Shown here: positions 10,040 through 20,958 of the stretch, one piece after another | Position numbering within the stretch: the first letter of the stretch is position 1 | Layout: each line of letters opens with the position of its first letter | Origin: Euglena gracilis | Taxonomy: Eukaryota; Euglenida; Euglenophyceae; Euglenales | Direction: 5' to 3' | NCBI GenBank assembly: GCA_039621445.1 | Contig: CP154954.1 | Location: forward strand, 38,549,703 to 38,613,702 | DNA length: 64,000 bases | The notes under the pieces: model-generated | Told to the model about the DNA's origin: nothing | The model's database searches: none | The model's input: only the letters and a program-made list of their open reading frames with translations | Translations under genes and position numbers: made by a program

Positions 10040-11030
10040 AGAAACGAATGTATATACAAGCGTGCGCGGAGGTGTCAGACACCAGAGTTAAATGTTTAGG
10101 CAGATATCCATGTAGGATAAACTTGTACACCGATTACCACCTAAAAGTGAAAACAAAGAATTGCACACAGATCACCGTCCACCATAATACAAACAGTTGA
10201 CGGTTTGTAGGAAGGAATCCGCCTGTTGTGCGTGTTTCCGTGGTGAGTGTATGGCGACTTGGTGTAGGCAGGAATCCTTCCGGACTGAGTAAGAAACACG
10301 GTGGTATCCTAATACTGTTGCCCCACCCCTCCCCTGTGCCGATACTGGCATTAACCAGACGTCCGCGCCTGCTGGGGTCTCTGGAATGGGGGACAATAAC
10401 ACCATAACCAATGGTAGCTGGAGAACTCCCTGACGACGTGAGCAGGTGCCACCCGATGATATCCTGTCCTCGCCAACGCTCTTGGATAGAAAATGGTGCC
10501 TGTCTAAAACAGCTCAAAAACAAAACAAAAAAGCAGAATTAACTGATTTAAGAAACTCTGCAGTCGTAGCATCCATAATGAGCCAAAACCCACAAAGTCT
10601 TTACACCACCAACAATTCTGTGTTAGGCGGTGAACCGCCCGACACATCCCCACACATCAATTTAAAAACACCATTGAGAATGGCATGGGGTTGGGTGGGG
10701 ACCAAGAGACGACGTAGGCGGTTATCCGCTGAAAACAAAATGAAGAACACCCGCTCAGGAGGCCAACAGCTGACTTGTCACACTTGAGCACTGAGGCTTG
10801 GTCTACTTTTATGAGTTGGGATGGAAACAGGGTTTGCAGTAACACAACTAATGAGAGATGGAGGGGGGCATACCAGCTGTGAGGACAGAGAAGTCAGGTG
10901 GGAAACTGCCTGGATGCGTTAAGGGTGGGCAGAAAAAGAAAATGAGTTGGTTGACGATTGGGGGGGGGGGTGGAAGATGGAAATCGCCCTGGAAATGGCA
11001 TCTGCTGGTTTGACTGCAAAGTTTTTAAAC
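10040..11030. other. Intron-like stretch, no firm exon
   Basis: Moderate GC. A minus-strand frame at 10300-10430 (SSPATIGYGVIVPHSRDPS) is open and somewhat protein-like, but has no convincing borders. Nothing else recognised. Confidence 0.35.
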
Positions 11031-11037
11031 TCTATTT

Positions 11038-11447
11038 ACCCCCCCCCTATGTCCAATGACCGGTAACCTCTGTCCTCTGACCGGGGGGGGGGGTCGTTGG
11101 ACATAGGGTAGTGACCAAAAAGGTGTCCTCTGACCAGGGGGGTGGTCGTTGGACAGGGGGTCGGGAATAAAAAGTTTGCCGAAACCCCCCCCCAAACAGG
11201 TCAAAATTTTTCTTCCGGCGCTTCGCGCCCCCATTTCCAGCCCTGTCAACAAATATTTACTCAAATAGCAAACAAAACTGACATCCTTGGACGATGGGGC
11301 TGCGGGGTAGAGGACAAGGGCGGAAGAAAAGCCTTTCGGGGCTGGCAAACCTCCGGTTTTCACACACCTGCAAAAAAACATCAAACCTCCGAAAAGGTGT
11401 CCTCTGACCGGGGGGTGGTCGTTGGACGTAGGGGGGGGGGGGGTAGG
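11038..11447. mobile_element. R1 element, copy c
   Basis: Same ends as copy b (TTTACCCCCCCCTATGTCC and GGTCGTTGGACGTAGGGG), same TGTCCTCTGACCGG modules, with a partly different middle. Confidence 0.7.
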
Positions 11448-11449
11448 AA

Positions 11450-12035
11450 ACCCGTCGCAGACGTGAACTTTTGCAGACACGGAAACGGACGACAGATTTT
11501 GTTGCCAAGCTTGCAACTGAATGGTGTCTGGCATGTTGTGCAGAGTTTGAGGGTTGGAGGTTCATGGAAATCAGGGAGAGGAGATTGCCCAAGCAGGGTT
11601 TGACCAAACAAGGAGAGACAGGAAGCCTTTAAACTTGGGCACTCAGAGCAGGGGTGGTTTCCAAAAGGACTGGACACACTTGTGCTGAGGGTGGTTACAT
11701 GGATGGAAGCCAAATGCATCGGGTCAAACATCGACCCGGCGTTGGTTGAGAACAACAACCTTCTGGTGTGCCCCCCTTCCACGTGGTTTCTAACTGTGGA
11801 GACCACCGTTGCCTCCTCTGGAGGCATGCTGCCGGACCCGAAGGAAGAAGAGCCAGAAAAAAAGAGGTGTTTTGGGCATTTTGTCTGAAATTCAGCAAAA
11901 ACTGCAGCTTTCAAAAGAAAAATGCTGTAAAACTTTTGCAAAAAAAACAATTAACAAGGCCTTGAATTTTTCAGAACTTGGAGAACTCCTTCCGAAAGCC
12001 CCCAAAATTTTTTCGAATGCTGCCACCAGCTGCTG
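11450..12035. other. Intron-like stretch
   Basis: Mixed composition, no exon with supported borders, no recognised repeat. Confidence 0.3.
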
Positions 12036-12040
12036 AAACA

Positions 12041-12214
12041 GTCCTTGATTCCCGCTGTCGTGCAGCCGCCAGTGCATCTGAAGACTTCATTGGGCAGTCT
12101 ATTACCGGGGTCGGTGTCGCTTCATTCCGGCGGTGCAGCCCCGCGTGCACCACCGCGCCGCGGTGGTGCACGCGGGGCTGCACCGCCGGAAAGCGGCGCT
12201 CCAGCAGTGGACAC
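12041..12214. repeat. Dispersed repeat with 67-nt perfect palindrome, copy 1
   Basis: About 174 bp shared with 23825-23998 at roughly 96% identity. Its core, 12125-12191, is a perfect inverted repeat: two 33-nt arms around one central base, starting TTCCGGCGGTGCAGCCC. Outside the arms are single-base differences between copies; inside there are none. Confidence 0.9.
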
Positions 12215-12373
12215 AACAGAGGCTTTTTTATTCGGTGGGCAAAAGGGTCATCACTGGTCATGTGCTCTCGGGGGAGGCAAGCAGGGAGGGGACCCAGGCT
12301 GAAAAAGCCTGCTCGCTGGCTGGACAGGTCCCCCGGGCACGCAGCACACGCCCCGGTTGGGGCACTGCCACAC

Positions 12374-12548
12374 AGCTGATTTGGAGAGCCAAGAGGAGGC
12401 AGTCCCCCGAGGGGCGGGAAGGGCCCTTGCGCGGCGATCATCCACTCGAACGCCGCGATGCTGGCCGGCGACGCGGGCACGAAGAACAGCCCCGCGTTGA
12501 ACGTGTCGGCGGGGCGGGGCCCGGTCATCGCGGCGCGCGGCGCTGTCC
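12374..12548 (-). CDS. Transferase exon with FNAGLFF motif
   Basis: Acceptor is poly(C) plus GACCAG. The frame reads RPADTFNAGLFFVPASPASI then AAFEWMIAAQG. F-N-[AST]-G-x-x-x after the DxD segment is the usual acceptor-side motif of GT-A transferases. Third positions are mostly G/C. The donor at 12373 (GTGTGG) is the likeliest of several. The exon is followed downstream by the palindromic repeat. Confidence 0.65.
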
Positions 12549-12559
12549 CTGGTCGGGGG

Positions 12560-14830
12560 GGGGGGCTTGATGTAATGGCAAAGCTGTGAGCCAAATGGTG
12601 CCTTGCGCGGAGCCGGCCAACAGATCGGGTGCGTTTGAAACGAGGGCGGCGCCACCTCAGCCGTGGTCTGCTCGAGGGGCAGCGGGTGGCTGTACGGCAC
12701 ATCGGACGGGGCCAGGCCCCGGCCGACCCCTCCCTGGGCAGTAGCCGTGCCCCGGAACGCTGTTTTCACACAGAGGTTCCCTCTGCTTCGTGCAGGAGGA
12801 CCCTAAATTCTCATTTGCGGGTTTGCGGAGTCCTCCATGAGCTTCCCAATGTTTCATCCACCGAAAAAATTGTTCGGTTTGATCCCTTGGGCATTTTCCA
12901 ATATTTTTCCGTTCAGATGGTGAGAATTTTTTGTTGGCCATCCAATGGGATTTGGCTCAAGGCAACTCCAATCACGAACCATCACAAATCAGATTCCTCG
13001 GGATCCTCCAGGTTTTGTGTACCGGCATCCTTATCAACAAGGTATATCGCCCCCCCTCCTCCATCTTTGGCACATCGATTGTATTTGACCATTACTGTTT
13101 CACTTTGTTAAACCAGTCAATTTGCCAGAACATGCCATTTCTGGAGCTAAACATATCCACACAGAAATGTGGCAGAGGAGAGAAATTTGAGCATCTGAAA
13201 TGCAAACAATTGGGAGGGGTTCAATTTGGGGGGGGGGGCAATAACATAACTGGGGAGGGGTACCATCTTTTTGATCTTGGTCATTCTGGGACACCACCCC
13301 ACGAAAGAAAACTTTTTGCACCATCTTTGATGGCCAAAAACGCACATACTCATAACCATAATTGGCTGAATCAAACTCCTATGTTTTTTTAAACACTCCC
13401 AAAGAAGCCCCTTTTTCCTTCACTTTTGTTGAATGAGGGCTTCATTGAACCATATTCTGATGTTTGGTACATTTCTCAAGTTTTTGTGGAAATCCTGAGG
13501 AGTGTGATATCATGACTGTCGCCGCAGAAACCGAATTCCCTGGACAGGAAACTGTCCTCTGTTCGTTCTTGTCAGCTGTCCCATGACAAATTTGAAGCAA
13601 AATTGTGAACATTGTTTTGAAGCCTCTGATCAGGAAAATATGCAAAATTGCCCTTTCTGTTCTTTGGGGGATTTTTGTGCCGGCTGCGGTCAAAAATTTT
13701 CCTATGCTTTGGGCCAGGTTGAAGGTGCCGACCCTGCCGGTCGACCGGCCGACCCCCCCCCCCCAATTAGAATCCCCCCAGGGCCACTATTCTGAGGAAA
13801 ACCTGAGGGGGGCCTCTAATTGGGTACCCTTGCCGACTTGCCTGGAGACTGCAGATGTTGATTTCTACACTCCATTCGATATTTTCGCGTGGACAAAATG
13901 TTTTTCAAACTTAATTTCTCAATTTGGTGTCAGACAGCTTTGTTCAAACAGAGGCACAGGAGTTAAACTGGTCAGCAATAACAACCTTGAGATCCCTTCC
14001 TCCTGAAGAGTTTGAAAGCAAATATGTCCATGACCCAGGAGGAGGGGGTCACTTTCAACTTTCAAAAAAACCACTGAGTCACTCTTTGAACCCAGTCAGT
14101 TCCTATCAGGGATTTTTCCCCTTTAAAACCCAGGGTCTACCCCACCCCCCGTCTGGTTGACCCGCTGTCTGGGTTATCATCAGGGGTTTTCTTAAATCGG
14201 AGGGGACTCAACCTCCCAGCCAGCCAGCACCATTTTCTCCAGCCAGCACCTCCTGGGCTGTGGACCCCCCCCTGTGGATCTGTTGAAACATAGTTTGGGC
14301 CAGCCCGGAAACCTTTTTGAGGTGAACCCCAAACAAAAAAAAACCCTAACCCTAACCCTAACCCTGACCCTAACCCCAGCCCTAACCCTGATCTCCTCAA
14401 AAATGCCATTTTGGCCATTTTTGACCCCCTCTTCCCCCCCCCCCAAAAAACTCGAGAAGATGGTCAAAAATGGCCAAAATGGCACTTTTGTGTGGTTTTG
14501 GGTTCTCCCCTCCAAAATGAAAATGCTAATCTAGCTGATTTGGGCATTTTTTTGTCTGGAGTTTGGGTACAGTCCAGCTGCCAGCCGACCAGTCCGGGGG
14601 CAGACCGGGAAAGCCGACCCCCCCTCCTGGACCCCCCACCCTGGGCCAGGTGGGGGGGGGTCCAGCCAGCACTTTTTTCCAGCCGGCCCGCAGGGCCCCC
14701 GGGGGTCCTTCAGAAAACACCTCGTCATGTTTGAGGGACATGCTCGTAATCACACACAATAGTCGCCCCTCAGCGGACCCACAAGACCCCTGGGGAGCCC
14801 CACCCACCTCTGGGGGGGTCCACCCTTCAA
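12560..14830. other. Intron-like stretch with telomere-like tract
   Basis: No supported exon. 14340-14395 is a run of CCCTAA units with variants (CCCTGA, CCCCAG). G/C-run pieces at 13215, 13750, 14430 and 14640 resemble the C-run/G-run elements. Confidence 0.4.
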
Positions 14831-14835
14831 CCCCC

Positions 14836-15246
14836 CTATGTCGAACAGAAAAAAGCGGTAATATCTGTCCTCTGACCAGAGGGGGTTGTTAGATGTAGGT
14901 CGTTAGATAGGGTGTTAACCAAAAAAAACGGCATCCTCCGACTGGGGGCGGGGTCGATCGGGATCCAAAAATAAAGTCCAGGGGCTGGGGGGTGTACCCG
15001 GAAACCCCCAAAAGGTAAATTTTTTCCTGTCAGCGTTTGCGCCGAAAACCTTTGAATTTTTGACAAGTTTATGCCCAAAAAGTTCCCAAAATGACATTTT
15101 TGGCCGATTTGGGCGGCAAAAACTCCAACCAGGTGGACAGCTTTTCAAAGGTATTTGCAAAGGTAGCAAAAATCTGACCAAACCTTCGAAAAGGTGTCCA
15201 CCAACCTGGGGGGGGGGTCGTCAGACATTGGGGGGGGGGGTCGTGG
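14836..15246. mobile_element. R1 element, copy d (diverged)
   Basis: Start CCCCCCTATGTCGAAC, TGTCCTCTGACCAGAGGG and CTTCGAAAAGGTGTCC match the R1 plan, but many substitutions mark it as an old copy. Right end GGTCGTCAGACATTGGGG. Confidence 0.6.
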
Positions 15247-15573
15247 GACACGGAGGGGATAACCCCCTGTTTCCCAATTGGCCACTCAGGCTGAAAATGG
15301 CCAAAATCAATGTACTTTGGCAACTTTCTAAAAAAAATTCTGGCTGCATGTCAACGACATTTTGATTCGGACAAGTGCCAGTTGCAACTGCAGAAGAAAG
15401 ATTCCATTTTTTTCCTGGTGATTTGAGATCCTTCATGATTTTCGTGTGGCAGAGCCCTGCCTTATACAGCGGATCATGAGTTGCTAGAGAACAACCAGCC
15501 CAGGGGCCGGGGTCCCGCCCTCTGACGGATGAGGTCCCGTCCTCAGACGGGGCCTGCGCTGGGCGTACATCAC

Positions 15574-15654
15574 GTCCCGCAGGGAAGGGTTCACCAGCGG
15601 CAGCGGGTTGCGGAACGCGGGAAGGGGGGCGCTCGCAGCAGTGCAGCAGTGGGG
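15574..15654 (-). CDS. Transferase exon after the DxD exon
   Basis: Acceptor TGCAGTGCTTAG; frame PHCCTAASAPLPAFRNPLPL then VNPSLRD with a GTGATG donor. It lies between the DSDVV and FNAG exons in gene order. The frame stays open for some 20 codons beyond the donor, so the 3' border is uncertain. Confidence 0.45.
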
Positions 15655-16024
15655 CTAAGCACTGCAAGGAAGGCTGTTCCAGAGACCTCCCAACCTGCCG
15701 CGAATCCCCTGCCCAGGTGTTGCCGTGAGGGTGTGAACGACACGGTGTGTGTTGGACAAAGGCGGGAGGTAGGTTGCTTCAGGTGGATGCTCGCTGAACA
15801 AAATACAAATACTTTGAAGATGACCCCTATTTCAGGGACAAAAAAAAACAGAGAACTCGCCGAGACTGAAACTAGAAAATGGAGATATTGAATTGGGGAG
15901 TACCTCTCCCCAGAAAATTCAGCCGACACCTTCCTGGTGTCGTTGCCTACGTGGTATTGCAGTTCAAATGATTTGCAGTGTGTTTTGGGGGAATCAGAGT
16001 AAAATGGTAATTTTTGGCGCTCAC

Positions 16025-16172
16025 CATAGTTCCCTGCAATAAAAGCGACACCACCCTCTCCAAGACAACGTCCGAGTCGATGACGAACAGGGCGTGGATC
16101 CACGGCGGGTCACAGAAAAATGCAGACCGACCCTCGGTTCCACCTGTCTTGCCGAACCGGTTGGTGCGGTTC
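16025..16172 (-). CDS. Transferase exon with DxD (DSDVV) motif
   Basis: CTGGGGTTGCAG precedes the exon; it ends CAGGGAACTATG|GTGAGC, an excellent donor. The frame opens with NRTNRFGKTGG and reads CDPPWIHALFVIDSDVVLER then VVSLLLQG. A hydrophobic strand followed by D-S-D is the classic metal and nucleotide-sugar site of GT-A transferases. Length fits 1 nt plus 49 full codons. The exon is too short to stand out as a long open frame. Confidence 0.7.
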
Positions 16173-16344
16173 CTGCAACCCCAGGAACCCGGACCGCACG
16201 GGGAACAAGGCCTGACGTGTTGGGGTGGAGCCGCATCGGCAAGTCAACACCGGCGCACACCTGTGCCAACCTGGCCACACAGTTGCCTTGGTGATGTGGC
16301 GGTGTTCAAATTCATCTGGAAACGGAAACTGGAACCTGCATTGC

Positions 16345-16810
16345 TTTCGACCATAATATCCGCCCCTCCCCGGGCAATTGTCGCGTGACAAATTGGGCAG
16401 TATGGAGGGGGGTGACAATTTCCCGGGGTGACAATTTGGCCGGCACAGAGGGGGGTGACAATTGCTCGGGGGCGTCAAATGCCCAAGGCGTCAATTCACC
16501 CATGTAAGGTATATTTAAACCAAATCACCAAGACACCATCAGAAACACAAGTGAACGCAGCAAAAATGCAGCTATGGTCGTGATATATGGCCATCATCAT
16601 TCAAACCAACCACTCTTCTAGCAGCATATGATCCATCACTCCATTCATATTGCACAACCGAGTTCACAGAAAGAAGACATCTTCTGGGGGGGGGGGGAGG
16701 TGACAAATTGGGTAGCACGGAGGGGGGTGACAATTTCCCGGGGTGACAAATTGGCCGGTGACAATTGCCCGGGGGCGTCAATTGCCCAGGGGGAGGCGGG
16801 TAGCACAAAA
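16345..16810. repeat. GGTGACAATTTCCC module repeat
   Basis: Two clusters (16375-16500, 16695-16800) of GGGGGGTGACAATTTCCCGG, GACAAATTGGCCGG and GGGGGCGTCAA modules, with inverted CGGGCAATTGTCGCGTGAC at the left. Probably one internally repetitive C-run/G-run element of about 450 bp. Confidence 0.55.
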
Positions 16811-16916
16811 GCATCCCTGGGAGCTATTCAGGAACCCAGGCAGGAAAAAAGGCCACCGACCATCCACCGGGGGTGAACCTCGGCGGCGGAGAGAACGACC
16901 GCCAGGGCAGCCTGAC

Positions 16917-17095
16917 CCGGCCCTGGGCAGCCGAGCTGCAGGATGCGGTGGATGACGAAGATGCGCAGGCGGCACAGCAGGCGGTACACGCCGTTGCCGA
17001 ACCGCAGCGGCCCGCTGGGGACGGCCACCTTGGCGAACCACGGGAAGACGGGCAGCGAGCGCCGCACGCCGGCCTCGTACATCGGGCGGGCGGGG
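16917..17095 (-). CDS. Transferase exon with FGNGVYRLL motif
   Basis: Acceptor GCGCCGGAGCAG; frame MYEAGVRRSLPVFPWFAKVA, then VPSGPLRFGNGVYRLLCRLR and IFVIHRILQLG. An F-G-x-x-x-Y/F block followed by a helix ending x-L-x-L-G comes just before the DxD strand in Nucleotid_trans proteins, which fits its place before the DSDVV exon. Donor GTCAGG is weak. Confidence 0.6.
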
Positions 17096-17870
17096 CTGCT
17101 CCGGCGCGTTGGGCAATGTGGGGGGGGGGGGCTCCACGCTCCAGCGGAGGAATGTGGGGGGGCATTCCTGGGAATTGCCACAGGACCCCCCCCCCCTGAC
17201 AGCCTGAGGGGTCCAGCTGGCTGGATGGGGGAAACACTTGGTGGCTGGACCCCCCCCCGTGCGTGAGAGGTCCAGCCAGCTGCAGTCGGGCCTGGCTGGC
17301 ACCCGAAAAGGGGGGGGGGAAACGAAATGCAGCTGGGTTTAGATTCTTCAGCCAAAAAATTGGGGAAATCCGAGGCTTTTGTTTTTGCCATTTTTTAGCC
17401 CTTTTTTCCAAATTTCTTTTTTCCAGAAAAAAAATTATCAAAAAAATTCTCAGCCCTTTGCGCTGGAAAATTTTTGGTCCAGCCTGTGCCCCAACTGGGT
17501 AAAGTAGTCGGGAAAAAATGGACAACATGTGCGAATGCATTGACATAAAAAATTACCACAAAAAAAACATTTACCAACAGCGCTCCTCCATTCCGTCCTG
17601 CTGTGGTATATGGAGGGTTCCTGTGTACGGAAGAAGCTGGACTTCTGGGGACATCCCACCCAGCAGATTTATAAGGAGAGGGGGGTCGGCACCAGGCTGT
17701 TTTTTACCAACCCCGGAGTGCCTTGGGGTGCCTGCCCAGGCAGGCACCCCCCCCCCCCCGGGGTGGGATCGGCACCCGACTAAAAAAAACAGCCTGGTCG
17801 GCCCCAGGAGGGTCAGAAATAATCCAATGCTGAAAAAAATAGGGGGCAAACCCCCCACGCCAAATCCCAC

Positions 17871-18007
17871 CCCCCCAAAGTCCCCAGTCCCATCCGTCTC
17901 TTTGTGAGAAGGCCCGGCTGGGGCATCCAGTGCAGCGATGACGTAGTGAGGCAGCTGGAGCTTCTCCAGGTTGCAGGCGAAATTCAACACGAAATGGCCA
18001 CAGCCCC
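17871..18007 (-). CDS. Transferase exon: LNFACNLEKL..VIAALDA
   Basis: Acceptor GAGAGGGGCAG; frame CGHFVLNFACNLEKLQLPHY then VIAALDAPAGPSHKETDG; donor GTGGGA. The pattern hydrophobic-N-x-x-x-x-L-x-x-L-x-L-x-x-Y-x-V-x-A-L-D is the start of the Nucleotid_trans/GT77 fold. It should follow the TTSTIG exon at 19.5 kb directly. That join would be in frame only from the C of GGCCAT, which is not preceded by AG, so a border is still wrong or a small exon is missing. Confidence 0.65.
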
Positions 18008-18365
18008 CTGCCCCTCTCGGCCCACCCCCCAGGAGAGGAAACTGCCGGCCCATCACATTGAACATGGCACGGCACTCAGGTATTCGTTTAAATACCCATC
18101 TGTCTGTGGTGCAGGTCTGCCGGTGAACCCGCCCCCCCTAAAAAAAAATGCGGGGCCGCTACAAGCGCAGGGTCCAAATAAAAGCGCACCCCCCCCCGTC
18201 GTCGAAGGCGGCGGTCCACTACAAGCACACCCCCCATTTTGACAGGATTTTTGAAGGAAATCAACAAAAATTGGGCAGGGAGGGTCAAAATAGAAGCGCC
18301 GCCCCCAGAGGTAGCAGTCCGCCATCAGCGCACCCACGCTTCTATCAGGGAGGGGGGTTTACAAC

Positions 18366-18957
18366 CTCCCAACTTCCGCTCTGGCTGATTGGTGGCTGTT
18401 GCCGCTCAGTTTGGGGTGTGGGTGAGCCCTCAAAACACAGGCACAATTGGTTGGATGTGAGTTTGGGCATGTTTGGACCCACATAATCGCGCTAAGGAAG
18501 CGGACAAAAATAACACACAAAAAATGTGAGGAAAGTATTAAAAAATGGCTGTTTATTGGGAGAACTTATAGAAATCTTCCAAAAAATTTCGGAAATTTCA
18601 AAAAACTGCAGGGAATTGTGGGGAAATTGAACATTTTGGAGGGAATTGTGAAAGACTGGGATAAATGCAACATTGTGCAAGTGAAATGAAAACCTATTGA
18701 AAAAAATGAAAGCGAGGGAAAAAGTCACCAGACAAGGGGAAATACAAGAAAAAATCAATCCATTTTCCAAAAATTGTTTTCGCATTCTTACGTCATCCGC
18801 TGTGACATCCATCTGCCCTGCTTGTACACTGAAGCCAGAGGAAATACGAAAGAAGCCTGTGTGGTGAACAACATAAGCCAACAACTGCACAAGCTTTTTC
18901 AAAGACGCTTCTGGGGGGGGACAAGTCGCGAAGAAAAAGATGGCGGAGAAGGACAAC
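18366..18957. other. Block present only in duplication copy B
   Basis: 592-594 bp, moderate GC falling to A/T-rich, no open frame of note, flanked on both sides by ACAAC. Either an insertion with a 5-bp target duplication in B or a deletion between direct repeats in A. No terminal inverted repeats seen. Confidence 0.6.
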
Positions 18958-19484
18958 AAAAAGCAACAAAAGTCTCAAAATAAACACGTCATTGGTCGTA
19001 TCAAACCTAATGTAGAGGCGATGCTGGTGCCCTGAATTCTCTTCCCGTTGTTCTGGGGGTTAAAAGGGAATTAAACACACAGGGTGATAGTGCTGATAGG
19101 GCTAATGGCGCTGAAAGGGTGATAGAAATGGGCAAATAAGAAAATGAAATCCAATTTGATAACTCTGCCGTGATGTGGACATGGACACTGCAGGGACATC
19201 GTTCCCAACCTTGAATCTAGAGATGACAATTCACATCATGGTTATCTGTGTGTGCGCACGCATGGGCGTCCGTGTGCGTGCGTGCGTGCGTGTGTGCGTA
19301 ATACGTGTCTGTGCATGGGTGTGTGTGTGCGCGCACGTGTGTGTTTGTGTGTGTATGTGCGTGCGCGCGCGTGTGTGCGCATGAATGCGTGCGTGTGGGC
19401 GTGTGCTGAATTTTATGTTGATCCTCCGCTGACTCCATTCTGCAGAGCCCATCCGCTTCCAGGCCGGAGGCTGGCCCCAGGTAC

Positions 19485-19573
19485 CCGATGGTGGACGTCG
19501 TCAGCATGACCACCCCGTCCGGGCTGGCCCGCCGCCGCAGGAGGGCCCGCAGCTGGTCGTCACAGGAGCCGGG
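19485..19573 (-). CDS. Transferase exon: first strand (VVMLTTSTIG)
   Basis: Acceptor GGGGCGGGGCAG; frame PGSCDDQLRALLRRRASPDG then VVMLTTSTIG; donor ATCGG|GTACCTGG. The hydrophobic strand ending in T-x-x-x-G corresponds to the beginning of the nucleotide-sugar binding domain. It sits just outside the right end of duplication copy B. Confidence 0.6.
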
Positions 19574-19763
19574 CTGCCCCGCCCCCCCCCCCACCCCCCA
19601 GTCAAAAGCCCGGCAATTCCGCCAGCACTCGACAGGCTGCGGCTTTGGGTGGCCCAACGTCAAGGCTCAACCCTGTCCCAATAACAGGGGTGTGGGGTCA
19701 CACCAGGTGGCGTGACCCCCACACCAGGTGGCGTGATCCCCAACACCAGGTGGCGTGACCCAC

Positions 19764-19874
19764 CATTTGTTTGGCTCGTTTGAAGCCGCTGTGCCACTGG
19801 GCAGCCCTGCGGTCGGAGGCGGTGGACGGGCCCGAGGCGGGGAGGGCGTGGGCCCGAGCGACCTTGCGCGACCA
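19764..19874 (-). CDS. Exon of transferase gene, basic
   Basis: GACCGATGCAG | 37 codons | ATG then GTGGGTCACG. Frame WSRKVARAHALPASGPSTAS then DRRAAQWHSGFKRAKQM, 84% G/C at third positions against 61% in the next best frame. Function unknown; it comes before the catalytic domain. Three GGTGGCGTGACCC repeats follow in the intron. Confidence 0.6.
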
Positions 19875-20080
19875 CTGCATCGGTCGCAGGGTCCGGGGGG
19901 GGGGGGGAGCGCTCTCCGCCCACGGAGGCCCCCCTCCAGCCACACCTCCAACCCCCCCTGCGACACATTGCGTTCGTCTGGGACGCATCGCCAGGGTCGT
20001 GTGTATGTGCAACACATGGGGAACCACCCCAGAAAAGCGACCCCACCCTCTCTGTCTCTCTGTGTGTCTGTGTTCCGTAC

Positions 20081-20143
20081 CCGGAACCCCTGGGCGTCAT
20101 CTCTGCTGCCCGCGCGCAGTTGCCCGTCAGGATGGCGTCGGAG
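20081..20143 (-). CDS. Exon of transferase gene
   Basis: GGCGATGCAG acceptor and GG|GTACGG donor frame 63 nt. Read as LRRHPDGQLRAGSRDDAQGF it joins the next exon in phase; read as SDAILTGNCARAAEMTPRGS third positions are better but the join is not. Not decided. Confidence 0.45.
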
Positions 20144-20739
20144 CTGCATCGCCGGCAGGCCCCTTCCCCCAGTGCGTCCGGACCCGCACCTCCCGGCCCA
20201 CATATGATGAAAGGCCGGGGCACTTGGATGAGGCTGAAACGAAGGGACCACTGTGTGGTGCGCGTCATATGACGCCTGTCCATGGGTGGCTAACACTCTC
20301 GGTACCCACCAATGTGCGGTGGGCACCTATTTTGAAACTATGGCCGAGCCATCTTGCGGAGTTACCAAGAGCAATCGTGCCAGCCGGAAATGGAAGAGCT
20401 CTGCTCACACCAAAAGCAACAATTGCACCAGCCTTGGAAAGGGTGCGGATGGCTGTGGTCTTTCTAAACGTCTCTGCGATTGTTTCTGTGTTTTTCTTGA
20501 CTTTGCAGTTTGGCACACACATGCGCGTGCGCATTGCTCGGGAGGTTGAACCGCGACTTCGGGAGCTGGGAGCGACTCATCAAATCTTTGAATGCGCCCA
20601 TGTCCATCCACTTAGCCATCAGCCGTGAAGTTTTGGGTCAAATTCATTTTTCTTGGATGCTGCAGAGCAGAGTTGGCACTCCACAAAAAGTGATATCCTG
20701 GCTGCTTGAACCCCGGCAGGTGCTTTGCCAAGGCCATGG

Positions 20740-20958
20740 GTCGAGGGGAGCGCCTGGGCGGCTTCGCAGCAGGATCCGGGGCAGCGAGTCCGCCGAGCCG
20801 TCGAAGTTGAGGCGCGCCACCCGTGGCTTGAGGCACGGGGCGTCCCGCCCGCCCTGCCGGCAGACCGCGGCGTGCCACGGCGCCTCCCACGGCGTGCCGA
20901 ACGCCGGCGGCAGGGAGGCCGGCCCGCCCCCAGCCGGCCCGCCCTGGCGGGGGCCTCC
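20740..20958 (-). CDS. Exon of transferase gene (FGTPWEAPWHAAVC)
   Basis: Acceptor CCCCGTGGTCAG; frame PASLPPAFGTPWEAPWHAAV, then CRQGGRDAPCLKPRVARLNF and DGSADSLPRILLRS, nearly all third positions G/C. Clearly coding and Trp/Cys-rich, but not recognised. No good GT near its end, so the 3' limit is approximate. Confidence 0.55.

Larger units (their letters stand above)
17468..19416. repeat. Segmental duplication, copy B
   Basis: Partner of 8245-9620. It contains a 594-bp block (18366-18957) not in copy A; the block lies between two ACAAC pentamers. It also lacks a short TGGAGGGGGGGGGG insert present in A. Confidence 0.85.

Noticed and set aside
10170-10525. Minus-strand exon SSPATIGYGVIVPHSRD
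   Set aside because: Open but without convincing borders or GC3 bias.
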